A stretch of 64,000 nucleotides of DNA. Source: JBHJGM01 sp050331815 (GTDB taxonomy: Bacteria > Verrucomicrobiota > Verrucomicrobiia > Opitutales > JBHJGM01). Numbering within the stretch: position 1 is the first letter of the stretch; the number at the start of each line of letters is the position of its first letter. Below the pieces are notes generated by a model. The model ran no database searches, was not told where the DNA came from, and saw only the letters and a list, made by a program, of their open reading frames with translations. Below, piece after piece: positions 34,301 to 42,794 of the stretch. The stretch spans positions 62,001 to 126,000 of the forward strand of contig JBHJGM010000013.1 of NCBI GenBank assembly GCA_050331815.1, given 5' to 3'. Position numbers and translations under genes: made by a program.

Positions 34301-37074
34301 TCGATGCGGGCAAAGGTGTTTTCGGAGCCGCCGCCGAGCAGGTGCAAATGGTCGTAGATGGCCACCAGGTTGTTGCCGCGCAGGGCGGTGAAAATCCAGT
34401 CGCCCAGCGGGGAGAATTCAACGGCGGTGGGCCCCTCGGAGTTGTCGACATCGAGGCGGATGTGGTCGTCCTGCTCGCCGCTGATGGCGGGCTCCTTGTT
34501 GTTGGACAGGTCGATGCGTCCGACCAGCGCGCGCACGGTGTGGTCGGGCTCCAGCGGGGCATTGTTGCCGGTGCCCAGGTCGAAGAATTCGCCGCGCTGG
34601 GTGTCGTCTTTCTTGGCGGTGTAGAAGGCCCAGGCCTCGTCCGGGGAAATCGTGATGCTGGAGATGTAATTGGGCACGCCTGAACCGGCGGAGGCACCGT
34701 CGGTGCCGCGGTCCCCGCGGTCGCGGTACAGCTCGATGGTGTCACTGAGGACGAGGCTGGTTGGGTTGTTCTCGACTTCCCAGATGACGCCGAAGTGCAG
34801 CGGCGAGAGAAAACGCGAAACCAGCAGCTTGTCGCCGTCGCCGTAGATGGCGATGGCGTGCGCCCAGGGGCCGAGGTTGAGGCGGGCGGTCTCGGTCATG
34901 GTGAGCGCGTCGAAGCGCACGAGATCGCCGTAACCTTCCAGGGTGACGAAAATCTGCGCGCCGTCCGCGGTGGCGCAGACGCCAAAGGGGGCACTGCCGT
35001 AGCCTGCGTCGAGGGATTGGATCAGGCCACCATCGGCACCGTTAAAGATATCGATGAAGCCGGTGTCGTAGCAGCTGACCCAGACCTTGCCGGCGCTGTC
35101 GACGGCCACGGAGCGGGGGTCGGTGCCGGTGGGCACCTCCCAGAGGACGGCGAGGGTGTCGGCGTCCATGGCGGTGAGGGTACTGTTGTCCGGATTGACG
35201 GTGTACACGCGGCAGGCGGCCCCATCGAGGGCGATGGGCCCGGACTTGGTCGGGAAGGGGCCGCTCGGGATGTCGGTGACGGTTACCGTCAGGGTTAGGA
35301 CGGCATTGGAAGTGGCGCCGCCGGGCTTGAGGTCGCGCACCTGCACCTTGACCTCGAAGTGGCCAGCATTGGGATAAAGGTGGGAAATGGTGCTGTCGGT
35401 GGTCCACTCGGTGGAAGCGGTGCCGTCGCCAAAGTTGTAGCGGTACTCGAGCGGGTCGCTCTCGTCGTCGGAGGCGTCGACGGAAAAGGCGATGGCGTTA
35501 CCGGGCTGAATTGGCGAGGGATTCGCAGTGACCTGGTTGATGACAGGGGCCTGGTTGCCTCCGGCGATGCCCGAACCGGTCGAAAAGGTAAAGGAGTACG
35601 GCTCGATGCCGTTGCCCGCGGCGTCCTTGATGCCCCCGTCGACCACGATGACTTCGTAGGTGGTGTCGGGCAAGAGGTCGTTGACAGGCGTGATGGTCAG
35701 AATGTCGTCGTGGGAAAAGCTGGTGTAGCAGTCGATGGGGTCGCCGCCAACCGGGCGGACGATGAGGGTCTCGCCGTTGATGATGGTGTAGGACTCGAGT
35801 GTTTCGTGAATGAGCAGCGAGATGGGTGCGCCGAGGGGGAAATTGGTCTGACCGGGACGCGGGCGGTGGTAGCCGACGTAGGGACGCCGGGTGTCGGGCT
35901 CGGCCTGGTGCACCCAGACGCCGAGGCCATCGTAATCGGCAAAACTGTAGGAGCCGGAGATAATAAAACGGCCCAGCGGCATCATGTACTGGGAGGTTTC
36001 GAGCTGGTCGGTCAGGGAGCCGGCGGGGCGATTGTTGCCGGTCTGGTCGAACTTCAGGTCCACCTGGAAGGTGTCCATGTTGACCTTGTGGTGACGGGCG
36101 AAGACGAAATTATCCTGCGCCTGTATGTAGGGGACGTTCGACGGGCCGTCGTTGCCGTCGCGAGCGAGGTCGATGGAGGTAACAAACTTCAGGTCGGTCG
36201 GGTCGGACCAATCGACGACGTCCATGAGGGTGTCGCCGTTGTTGCGGGCAAAGAGGATGTAATTTTCCCAGAGGACCGGCAGGTACGCGCCGAAGTCGCC
36301 CGAGAGCTTGTCGAGCAGGATGGGGTCGCCAGGCGGATCCTGAAAGATGGGGCTCATGTCGTAGGCCAGCACGCCGGTGCGCGACTGGTCGGAAATGATG
36401 AAGCAGAGGTCACCCACGAGGATGGTGGTGCCGGACACGCCGCTTTCGGACAAAGCGTTCCAGTTAGCCAGCAGCTCATCACGCTTATAGATAAAGGTCT
36501 GGCCGTTGTGGGAACCGTAGGCCCAGTTGAAGGCCACCGACCAGGGATAGTACATGCGAATGATGCCGCCGGTGGCTTCCGGCGGAGTGCTTGGGCGCCA
36601 CACCTGATCGCTGGGGATGCGAAAATCGCGCCCGTAGCCGTTTTGGTTCACCCCGATGCGCTGGATGGCCATGTCGAAACTCCCGCCAAACCAGTCCCCC
36701 ACCTTGGTGTTGGCGTGATTGCCCTGGTCGTTGAAGAGCGGGAGGTTGCCGCTTTGCGCGGTTTCGAAAAAGGAGGTGATGTCGTTGGAGTTGGACCAGG
36801 TCCACTCGCGCTGGTCGCGCCCCCCTACCGTGTTGGCGTAGATAAAGCCGTTGTGGTAGATGATGTTGGTCGGTCGGTCGGTGTTGCCGGAAGCGACAGG
36901 CCCGGTGCCGTCGTAGCGATCGATAACCAGCAGCTGGCCCGGGATGTAGTTGAACGGGTCGTCCGGGGCGTTCGGGAAGGTTGGGGCGACCGGCGGAACC
37001 ACCGCCAGTGCAGCCTGCGCACACAAAATCAGAAAAGACACGCACACCGTGCCCAGGAAACGGGACTGAATCAT
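31363..37074 (-). CDS. Giant secreted two-heme c-type cytochrome with adhesive domains
   Basis: A 1,903-residue exported protein (signal peptide about 1-24). Domains in order: N-terminal propeller-like region (about 30-390), Ig-like Big_5 domain (about 395-500), PKD domain (about 505-600, YNFGDGTAS), a second beta-propeller of YVTN type (about 605-985), and a di-heme cytochrome region with CATCH at about 1016 and again at about 1148 (peroxidase/MauG-like spacing). A CBM6-like domain follows (about 1220-1345, IYQAEDGTLNG), then fibronectin III (about 1400-1490), PA14 (about 1505-1645, FYTASDDGSNLLIED), a second fibronectin III and a C-terminal domain. It probably binds surface polysaccharide and does redox chemistry there. 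Confidence 0.85.
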   Translation of the reverse strand: MIQSRFLGTVCVSFLILCAQAALAVVPPVAPTFPNAPDDPFNYIPGQLLVIDRYDGTGPVASGNTDRPTNIIYHNGFIYANTVGGRDQREWTWSNSNDITSFFETAQSGNLPLFNDQGNHANTKVGDWFGGSFDMAIQRIGVNQNGYGRDFRIPSDQVWRPSTPPEATGGIIRMYYPWSVAFNWAYGSHNGQTFIYKRDELLANWNALSESGVSGTTILVGDLCFIISDQSRTGVLAYDMSPIFQDPPGDPILLDKLSGDFGAYLPVLWENYILFARNNGDTLMDVVDWSDPTDLKFVTSIDLARDGNDGPSNVPYIQAQDNFVFARHHKVNMDTFQVDLKFDQTGNNRPAGSLTDQLETSQYMMPLGRFIISGSYSFADYDGLGVWVHQAEPDTRRPYVGYHRPRPGQTNFPLGAPISLLIHETLESYTIINGETLIVRPVGGDPIDCYTSFSHDDILTITPVNDLLPDTTYEVIVVDGGIKDAAGNGIEPYSFTFSTGSGIAGGNQAPVINQVTANPSPIQPGNAIAFSVDASDDESDPLEYRYNFGDGTASTEWTTDSTISHLYPNAGHFEVKVQVRDLKPGGATSNAVLTLTVTVTDIPSGPFPTKSGPIALDGAACRVYTVNPDNSTLTAMDADTLAVLWEVPTGTDPRSVAVDSAGKVWVSCYDTGFIDIFNGADGGLIQSLDAGYGSAPFGVCATADGAQIFVTLEGYGDLVRFDALTMTETARLNLGPWAHAIAIYGDGDKLLVSRFLSPLHFGVIWEVENNPTSLVLSDTIELYRDRGDRGTDGASAGSGVPNYISSITISPDEAWAFYTAKKDDTQRGEFFDLGTGNNAPLEPDHTVRALVGRIDLSNNKEPAISGEQDDHIRLDVDNSEGPTAVEFSPLGDWIFTALRGNNLVAIYDHLHLLGGGSENTFARIDAGKAPLGLVIDPATSRLWIKNYMSRDVTLHELADFFATGDRTYTITTISTVGGPEILDPQVLLGKQIFYDAGNSGDGNSLERMSLESYMSCATCHIDGSFDGRTFDFTQRGEGLRNTTDLRARGGMAHGNVHWSANFDEIQDFENDVRLHFGGAGFMTDTDFAETQDPLGAAKTGRSSDLDALAAYVTSLDVTSLPQSPYRNADGTLTAAALRGSAIFQAESCATCHVPAGGYTDSTGGIGVAVLLHDIGTLRTSSGQRLDGPLTGIDTPSLLGVWQTEPYFHDGSAQTLADVFTVAGGVIYQAEDGTLNGASVPNFININRDSACHGAEVDVDPGETVTFSNVDGGSGGTGALEFRVRTSDNNVTLRATVNGTPHEAPVPESVTRLEYYNVRIEGVSLLAGATNTIVVTALGDRHTLDEMIVSTADALALAQPHRRVLTLSQGDQDDLLAYLLELDGRDASGDLTVPEPLPILDPPLAPLSLEATSDGSTHSIRVAFADGSTNETEFIVRFRQQGATVWFLAGELGRTDTGSIVTMTLTGLEASTTYEIQALARNAIGDSPVTAIVSATTAAEAVQPSLTAQLRYNVWDQSPTVSSLDDYSLLGDPDVDGTIDFFDISEFDGTTQYIYRFWGLIEIQTPGVYTFYTASDDGSNLLIEDTLVVDNGDFHGTQERSGTYEFTQAGFYRIEVGYFQGGSGDALTVSYAGPGLSKQEIPASVLFHDPSQSALPIILPDPGPFIPGVPVLTRTSPTSIDVSFLDQSDNETDFRLFYQAVGSGLFSQMVLPAADGTGDAVTVSLTGLLPDTSYQVRVQARNGFASSPYTPFATLSLSPFAQWQLANFSEAEIAAGLANPDATPDGTTYSVLTQFFYGMNPRVDDLPLEPFKLILDGDTITGTFGRAAAASEVDWTLMQATVLDDTGFAPVADEHCNEAPTVAFTGPEGVEMERISFSLQNPPYGVSDAVQRFFYLELLLTLPE

Positions 37075-37504
37075 GACGGGAATGGGACGACCGCGGGGGC
37101 GGTCAGGGCTTCAACGAGAAAGGTCTTAGTCAGACAAAGACAAAGAGATGGGTGTATATCCTGTCTGAGCATAAGGATATTATCACAGAATTCTACTTAG
37201 TAAAGTATCAGCGGGAGCGGCTCAATGCACCGTTGAGTCTGCATTCAGAATCGCATCTGAATTGAAACTTGATTATCAAGAAGGGCGTTGATGTTTCCTG
37301 TCGGGCAGATAGCAGGCGGCTGCCGGGTACGCCGCTTTAGAGCCATGGCCTTGCATGCTGCGGAACGACTTGCGCCCGCGCACATTGCAGACTGCCACAA
37401 ATTAGTGGCCGCGGTTTCTGGGAAGACAAAGACCCCGGGTCCAGTATGTAACCCGAGGCCTTTTTTCTAAGACGTTAGACGTGAGAAAGCAGCAGAGCGC
37501 ACAC
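37075..37504. other. 430-bp gap upstream of the giant cytochrome gene
   Basis: The gap holds a terminator-like hairpin (37433-37458, separate entry) near the flotillin remnant and an AT-rich promoter-like stretch (37150-37215) upstream of the cytochrome start. A 60-codon frame at 37288-37470 has no protein-like character and runs through the hairpin. Confidence 0.5.
37421..37468. terminator. Bidirectional terminator-like hairpin
   Basis: The stem CCCCGGGT/ACCCGAGG (7 of 8 pairs) has a 10-nt loop. On the plus strand six T follow after CC. On the minus strand the stem is followed by TCTTTGTCTT, which would end transcription coming from typA and the flotillin remnant. A minus-strand role is favoured because no plus-strand gene precedes it. 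Confidence 0.5.
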
Positions 37505-38080
37505 TTAGGCACCAGAGCCATGCGGCGTGTGCGGTGCCGAAGGCTGCGCACACGAGGTGTTTGTGGCCTCGCCAGTGACTGGGCCACTGCTTGAAACCGC
37601 AGCGGACTTGGGTTTGTGCCCGGATTTTTTGCCGCCGAGCGCTTCGATCAGCGGATCGGTGACGGTGTCCATCGAACCTGGGTCGAGGCCGAGCTCGTCC
37701 AGCAGCTTGTCGACCAGCGGCGATTGCATGCGGTAGCTCAGCAGGGCCTGCGTCAGGTCATTGGGCAGGCCGCTCGGACCACCCACCGCACCCGCGGACT
37801 GGCCGTTGCTGGCGTGAGCGCCGGAAGTGCCCCCGCCAAAGCCGTTGGTCTGGATGACCTTGATGCTGTCGATGCTCCCGGCGGGCTTGACCATGGCTTC
37901 AACGATTTGCGGGAAAACCTGGGCAAAGAGCTTGCGCAGCTCGAAGCTGATGATGTCTTCGGAGAGCAGGTTCTTAGCCTCGATGATGGTTTGTTTACCG
38001 TAGGCCTCCACCTCGAAGCGCTTCTGATCGGCCTCGGCCACCACACGGATTTTTTCGGCCTGCGCGCGGGCCTCGGTCAT
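37505..38080 (-). pseudogene. C-terminal fragment of a flotillin/YqiK-like protein
   Basis: 191 codons corresponding only to the end of a flotillin: ARAQAEKIRVVAEADQKRFE is the heptad-rich Glu-Ala coiled coil, and IVEAMVKPAGSIDSIKVIQ plus a C-terminal helical part match flotillin tails. The membrane hairpin and SPFH/Band 7 domain (about 300 residues) are missing. The frame continues without a stop upstream to the typA stop codon at 38108, only 9 codons away. It appears to be a deletion product that removed the 5' two thirds; residual expression by re-initiation or read-through from typA is possible. Confidence 0.7.
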
Positions 38081-38107
38081 GAGGGCCGCGCGCAGGCGAT
38101 AGCGGGC

Positions 38108-39955
38108 CTAGTCCTTCTTGAGGCGCTTGGCGATGCGGCGGCGCTCCTCGGCGTCCATCACGCGCTTGCGCAGGCGCAGGAAATTAGGCGTGGCCTCGAC
38201 GAGTTCATCCTCGGCGATGTACTCGATGGCGCGCTCGAGCGAGAACTTGACCGGGGGAGTCAGCTGGATGCCCTTGTCAGAACCGGCGGCGCGCATGTTG
38301 TCGAGCTGCTTGGCCTTGCAGGGGTTGACCGGGAGATCCTCCTTGCGAGGGCTTTCGCCGACGATCTGCCCGTTGTACACCTGCTCGCCGGGGCCGACAA
38401 AGAGCTTTCCGCGCGCCTGCAACATGTCCAGCGCGTAGGCCATGGTGGTGCCCGTCTCGACCGAGCAGAGGGTGCCGGTCTTGCGTGTGCTGTTGACCGG
38501 TTGCAGGGGCCGGTATTCCAAAAACAGGTGCGAGCAAACCCCGTGGCCGCTGGTCAGCGTGACCAGATCGCTCTCGAAGCCGATCAGCCCGCGCGTGGAG
38601 ATGACCGCCTCGACGGTGACGCCCGCGTGGTGGTGGTCCATGTTGGTGATCTGCGCCTTGCGGTTGGAAAGGTTCTCCATGACCGCGCCCAGCAGGTTTT
38701 CCGGCACCTCGACCCAGAGCTGCTCGAAGGGCTCCTGCTGCTTGCCGTCGACCTCCTTAAACAGCACCGACGGACGTGAGACCATCACCTCGTACCCCTC
38801 GCGGCGCATGGTTTCGGTGAGCACGGCGATCTGCATCGCCCCGCGCGCTTCGACCTGAAAGCGGGTGCTGTCGGGGGTATCGGCCACGCGGATCGAGATG
38901 TTGGACTTCATTTCGCGAATGAGCCGGTCGCGGATCTGCCGCGAGGTGACCTTTTTGCCGTCCTGGCCGGCCAGCGGACCGTCGTTGACGTGAAACTCCA
39001 TCTGGATGGTGGCCGGATCAATCTCCACGAAGGGCAGCCGCTCGGCCTCCGGTGAGGCGGCCAAGGTGTCGCCGATATCGATATCTTCAAAACCGGCGAT
39101 CCCAACGATGTCGCCCGCGCCCATCGAGTCCACCGGAAGCACTCCGAGGCCCGTGAAGCGCGTGATCTTGGTGACCTTGACGCGCTCGCTGCGCCCGTCC
39201 TTGCGCAGGGCATGGACGGTGTCGGTGCTGCTCAACTGCCCGGAAAGCATGCGTCCGATGGCCAGCCGCCCCACGAAGGGATCCCAGTCGATATTGGAGA
39301 CAAGCATCCGAAACGGCGCCTCCTCTACCCGGGGCGAGGGCACGTGCGCGACGATGGTCTCAAAGAGCGCATCCATATTGGCGCGGGCGCCTTCGACCGT
39401 ACGGTCGGCCCAGCCGTTTTTCGCCGAGGCGTAGAGGAAGGGCGCGTTGAACTGGTCCTCGGAGGCGTCGAGGTCGAGAAAGAGCTCCAGCACCTTGTCA
39501 TGGACCCACTCCGGGCGCGCGGTCGGGCGGTCGACCTTGTTGATCACGCAGATGGTACGCAGCCCGTGGTTGAGGGCCTTGCGCAGGACCCAGCGCGTTT
39601 GCGCCTGCGGTCCGCCCACCGCGTCGGTCAGCAGCAGCACGCCGTCGACCATTTTCATGACCCGTTCGACCTCGGCCCCGAAGTCGGCGTGCCCGGGCGT
39701 GTCGACGATGTTGATGGTGTGGCCGTTCCAGTCGATGGCGGTGTTCTTGGCCTTGATGGTGATGCCCTTCTCACGTTCGAGGTCCATGCTGTCCATGGCC
39801 CGCTCGGGGATCTCCTGGTTGTCGCGGAAGTTCCCGGACTGCCGCAGCAGGCAGTCGACCAGGGTCGTCTTGCCGTGGTCGACGTGGGCGATGATCGCGA
39901 TATTGCGGATGCGCTTGGCGGCTTCCGCGCTGTCTAGCGTGGCCAGTTGGCTCAT
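38108..39955 (-). CDS. typA: Ribosome-associated GTPase TypA/BipA
   Basis: A 615-residue translational GTPase. AHVDHGKTTLVD is G1, DSMDLEREKGITIKAKN covers the switch I region, DTPGHADFG is G3 and NKVDRP is G4. Domains II, III and V follow, and the TypA-specific C-terminal domain is complete, ending RLRKRVMDAEERRRIAKRL. It assists ribosome assembly and stress adaptation, especially at low temperature. Its stop is followed in the same frame by a flotillin remnant. Confidence 0.95.
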   Translation of the reverse strand: MSQLATLDSAEAAKRIRNIAIIAHVDHGKTTLVDCLLRQSGNFRDNQEIPERAMDSMDLEREKGITIKAKNTAIDWNGHTINIVDTPGHADFGAEVERVMKMVDGVLLLTDAVGGPQAQTRWVLRKALNHGLRTICVINKVDRPTARPEWVHDKVLELFLDLDASEDQFNAPFLYASAKNGWADRTVEGARANMDALFETIVAHVPSPRVEEAPFRMLVSNIDWDPFVGRLAIGRMLSGQLSSTDTVHALRKDGRSERVKVTKITRFTGLGVLPVDSMGAGDIVGIAGFEDIDIGDTLAASPEAERLPFVEIDPATIQMEFHVNDGPLAGQDGKKVTSRQIRDRLIREMKSNISIRVADTPDSTRFQVEARGAMQIAVLTETMRREGYEVMVSRPSVLFKEVDGKQQEPFEQLWVEVPENLLGAVMENLSNRKAQITNMDHHHAGVTVEAVISTRGLIGFESDLVTLTSGHGVCSHLFLEYRPLQPVNSTRKTGTLCSVETGTTMAYALDMLQARGKLFVGPGEQVYNGQIVGESPRKEDLPVNPCKAKQLDNMRAAGSDKGIQLTPPVKFSLERAIEYIAEDELVEATPNFLRLRKRVMDAEERRRIAKRLKKD

Positions 39956-40134
39956 GGGAAAGGATGGGACACCTCTGCTCGTCGCCAGGCCGAACGGCGC
40001 CCTGACAAATCAAAAAGGTGAAGCGCCACTATCGGGCGTGCCGCGCAAAGATCAACCACGCACTCGCCGGCGACAAAGAAGCCGCGCGGCTTACATTTTG
40101 GTGGGTTCCGACTATGTTTGCTGAGCCCATAGCC

Positions 40135-41034
40135 ATGAGCAAGCAACCGAAACGCTATCAGGACATTTACCCAGAAAGTCCTTTGCTGAACAGTGAAGAC
40201 CTTGAACGTCCGTCCGCGAAGTCGCTGCTGAGGCTCGAATTTTTTGAGGCTGCGCCAGGACAAATGCCTCAGGAAGTCTTCAATCAGCATCACATCTTAT
40301 TCAATTTGAGGGACTCGCCACATCGCCTGGAAAATTGGCGTGACGGTGTCCACCGCGATTTTATGTATCGCAAGGACGAGGTGATCGTAACACCCGCAGG
40401 GGTGCGCTCCGGGTGGCGTTGGCATGACCGATCAAAGTGCATCGTCATCACACTGGAGCCCACGCAACTGGAGTCCTTTGCCCAGCACGAGTTGGGAACG
40501 CTACTGACAGACACCCAGCTCAAAGATACACCGCAGTTTGTGGATCCAGACCTGACGCAGGCTGCCATTATGTTGCGAGACGCGCTGACCAGCGAATTAG
40601 GATCCGCGGTCATGTTTGAGAGCTTTGCGCGGGTCTTTCTGACAAAGTTGATCCAGAGGTATGGATTGGAGTGTGATGAGACACTTGCCTTTAACCAGAG
40701 CTTTACGTCGAAACATTATCAGAAGGTACTGGATTATGTTGCTGCACACTTTCACGAGAACTTGACCCTGGAAAAACTTTCGAGTCGGGCAGGCTTTAGC
40801 CCCTTCCATTTTACGCGCTTGTTCAAGCGAACCATTGGGCACACGCCCCATCAATTTGTGATGCGTTATCGTGTTGAGCAGTCCCGTAAAATGCTTCTGG
40901 AAGCGCAGCGCCCGATCATCGACATCGCCGTATCTTGTGGGTTCTCCGACCAAGCGCATTTCTCGCGTGTGTTCAAACGTTTGACAGGTCAAACGCCGAG
41001 ACAATACCGCGTTTCGCTTCAGACGACAGCCTAG
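40135..41034 (+). CDS. AraC-family transcriptional regulator
   Basis: A 299-residue regulator with an N-terminal cupin-like sensing domain (about 25-160: QHHILFNLRD, DEVIVTPAGVRSGWRW) and a C-terminal double helix-turn-helix (about 205-298: LTLEKLSSRAGFSPFHFTRLF and IIDIAVSCGFSDQAHFSRVFK). I prefer the ATG at 40135; an ATG at 40114 is also in frame. Its likely target is the hydrolase gene 325 bp downstream, which has a palindrome in its upstream region. Confidence 0.88.
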   Translation: MSKQPKRYQDIYPESPLLNSEDLERPSAKSLLRLEFFEAAPGQMPQEVFNQHHILFNLRDSPHRLENWRDGVHRDFMYRKDEVIVTPAGVRSGWRWHDRSKCIVITLEPTQLESFAQHELGTLLTDTQLKDTPQFVDPDLTQAAIMLRDALTSELGSAVMFESFARVFLTKLIQRYGLECDETLAFNQSFTSKHYQKVLDYVAAHFHENLTLEKLSSRAGFSPFHFTRLFKRTIGHTPHQFVMRYRVEQSRKMLLEAQRPIIDIAVSCGFSDQAHFSRVFKRLTGQTPRQYRVSLQTTA

Positions 41035-41358
41035 CAGGAGTCAAAGCCGGTAGTTGAAGGCTTTCATGCGCGGGCTCGTTTAAAAGAGAGGCTGGATTGT
41101 TCTGCGGCTGCTTGGTTTGCCGAGCCAGGTGACGGATAGTCATTCGCTTAGAGCAACCTCCGTAAAGAAGCTGGATGGACGAGTGAAGAACCTCTGCAGC
41201 GGCTATCGTCTGCGATACGATAGTCCCGTGAAAGGAAAGCCTTTGCGCAAGAATTTTCAAAAACTTCGCAAGCTGCTTCAAGAGGAACCGGCAGAAATTC
41301 GGTAGAGTCGGTACATCAACTTCTAATCACGCAAACAACTCAAAGAAGGTAAAGCACC
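41035..41358. other. 324-bp regulatory gap before the hydrolase
   Basis: No convincing gene; short frames on both strands lack domain features. It contains a 7-7-7 inverted repeat (41203-41223) and an A-rich leader with AAGAAGGT just before the hydrolase ATG. Confidence 0.5.
41203..41223. promoter_or_regulatory. Palindrome, candidate operator
   Basis: CTATCGT and ACGATAG are perfect 7-bp arms around a 7-bp spacer, about 136 bp upstream of the hydrolase start and 170 bp downstream of the AraC-family gene. Size and symmetry suit a dimeric repressor or a stable hairpin; AraC sites are usually direct repeats, so the binding factor is unclear. Confidence 0.4.
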
Positions 41359-42309
41359 ATGAACACCGAACTGAAATCCATCGCTGCTATCGGTATGCTA
41401 ACCAGCCTGATTGGCACTGCTGCAGAAGCAGCAATCAAGAAGCGCGTCAGCTTCGAAAGCCAGGGAAAGACCTTGGCTGGCAACCTCTACCTGCCGGACG
41501 ATTACCGCGAAGGAGAAAAGCTACCCGCGGTTGTGATTACCGGAGCCTGGACAACCGTGAAAGAGCAAATGCCCGCCACTTATGCAGCGAAGTTGGCCGA
41601 CAATGGTTACGCTGCCCTCACGTTCGACTTCCGGGGCTGGGGCGCTAGTGAAGGCGAGGTAAAGTACCTCGAAAGCCCGGCTGAAAAAACCAAGGACATT
41701 CACGCCGCCGTCGCCTACCTCAGCACACGGGCAGAAGTGGATATGCAACGCATCGGTGGGTTGGGCATCTGCGCTTCAGCCGGTTACATGAGCGATGCCG
41801 CTGCGAGCAACCCACGCATGAAGGCGTTCGCCTTGGTAGCTCCGTGGTTGCATGACGCCGCGATAGTCGAGGCTACCTATGGAGGCCTTTCCGTCGTCAA
41901 CAGCCTGATTGAAGCATCGCGTCGAGCCGCGGCATCCTCGGAGCCAGTGTATCTCGAGGCTGCAAGCACCACGAATGAAAACGCGGTCATGCAACAAGCT
42001 CCCTACTACACCGATCCGGAGCGGGGATTCATCAGCGAATACGATAATCGCTTCAACGCCGCTTCCTGGGAGCCCTGGCTCACTTACGATGCGCTAAAGA
42101 CGGCATCGGTTCAGACCAAACCAGGCCTGTTGGTTCACTCCGAGGCGGCAGCTATCCCTGAAGGTGCCAAAGCCTATGCGGCGTTGAGCGGCAAGCATGT
42201 TCAACTGCTGATGCTCGACGAAGTCACTCAATTCGACTTTTACGACGACACAGAATCCGTACAGCAAGCGACAAAGGCCGTCGTCAACCATTTCAAGAGC
42301 ACACTCTAA
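41359..42309 (+). CDS. Secreted alpha/beta hydrolase (dienelactone hydrolase/YcjY-like)
   Basis: A 316-residue exported hydrolase. The signal peptide covers about 1-24 (ends AAEAA). AVVITGAWTTVKEQM holds the oxyanion region, FDFRGWGASEGE is typical of this group, and LGICASAGYM contains the nucleophile elbow as C-A-S-A-G, with Cys in place of the usual first Gly. The late Asp and His of the triad are not obvious: the C-terminal part has DEVTQFDFYDD where an H is expected, so activity is uncertain. Regulation by the upstream AraC protein is likely. Confidence 0.8.
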   Translation: MNTELKSIAAIGMLTSLIGTAAEAAIKKRVSFESQGKTLAGNLYLPDDYREGEKLPAVVITGAWTTVKEQMPATYAAKLADNGYAALTFDFRGWGASEGEVKYLESPAEKTKDIHAAVAYLSTRAEVDMQRIGGLGICASAGYMSDAAASNPRMKAFALVAPWLHDAAIVEATYGGLSVVNSLIEASRRAAASSEPVYLEAASTTNENAVMQQAPYYTDPERGFISEYDNRFNAASWEPWLTYDALKTASVQTKPGLLVHSEAAAIPEGAKAYAALSGKHVQLLMLDEVTQFDFYDDTESVQQATKAVVNHFKSTL

Positions 42310-42770
42310 AACAGCTCTAACAGAAGGCATCAGCCGTGCATCTGGTGATGCAAAGAGTACTCCCAGTGAACTGCAGCGCCACTCAGCCCTATCCGGCACT
42401 AGCGTTCAACTAGTATGACCCGACCGTTATCATAAAGAGCAAGAGTGTAGGTATCCTTGCGGACCAAGCGAATTCCGAAGCACTGGAAAACTCTACGCTG
42501 CCGAAATCCAGTTCGACGATTCCTAGCTAAACTGCGGGCAAGCCGAACTGAGGCTCCCAGGGTCTTAGCAAACAAACTAACCGAAGTACTGCCAGGTTTT
42601 GATGCCACTCACCATCGTGTAGGTGGCATCAAATTCTGGAAAAATCATCGCGCAACTGCCGATAACATCGGCAGCGCAACTTCGCTTTGAAACTGGCTGA
42701 AGGTGCTCAGGGGCCAGAGCGGTCATGACACTTCCTTTTATGGAAACGCTCGTTTTTGGCTCGATGCGAA
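42310..42770. other. Gap between the hydrolase and the zinc island
   Basis: 460 bp with several short overlapping frames. One on the minus strand, ending near 42577, reads FPEFDATYTMVSGIKTW and another ends TLALYDNGRVILVER. They may be decayed fragments of small genes, but none shows a start with a ribosome site and a recognisable family. Confidence 0.35.
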
Positions 42771-42789
42771 AGTGAAAGTCATTTGCATT
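42771..42789. promoter_or_regulatory. Putative Zur box before the COG0523 gene
   Basis: AGTGAAAGTCATTTGCATT matches the perfect island palindrome at 49603-49621 at 15 of 19 positions. It ends 5 bp before the ATG at 42795. Bound Zur would block the promoter and the ribosome site. Confidence 0.65.
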
Positions 42790-42794
42790 AAGGC

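Noticed and set aside
32824..37200. Long plus-strand frames (619 and 613 codons) opposite the giant cytochrome gene
   Set aside because: Compositional shadows; the minus-strand protein has a signal peptide and clear domains over the whole length.
37288..37470. 60-codon plus-strand frame
   Set aside because: Runs into the terminator hairpin and has no ribosome site.
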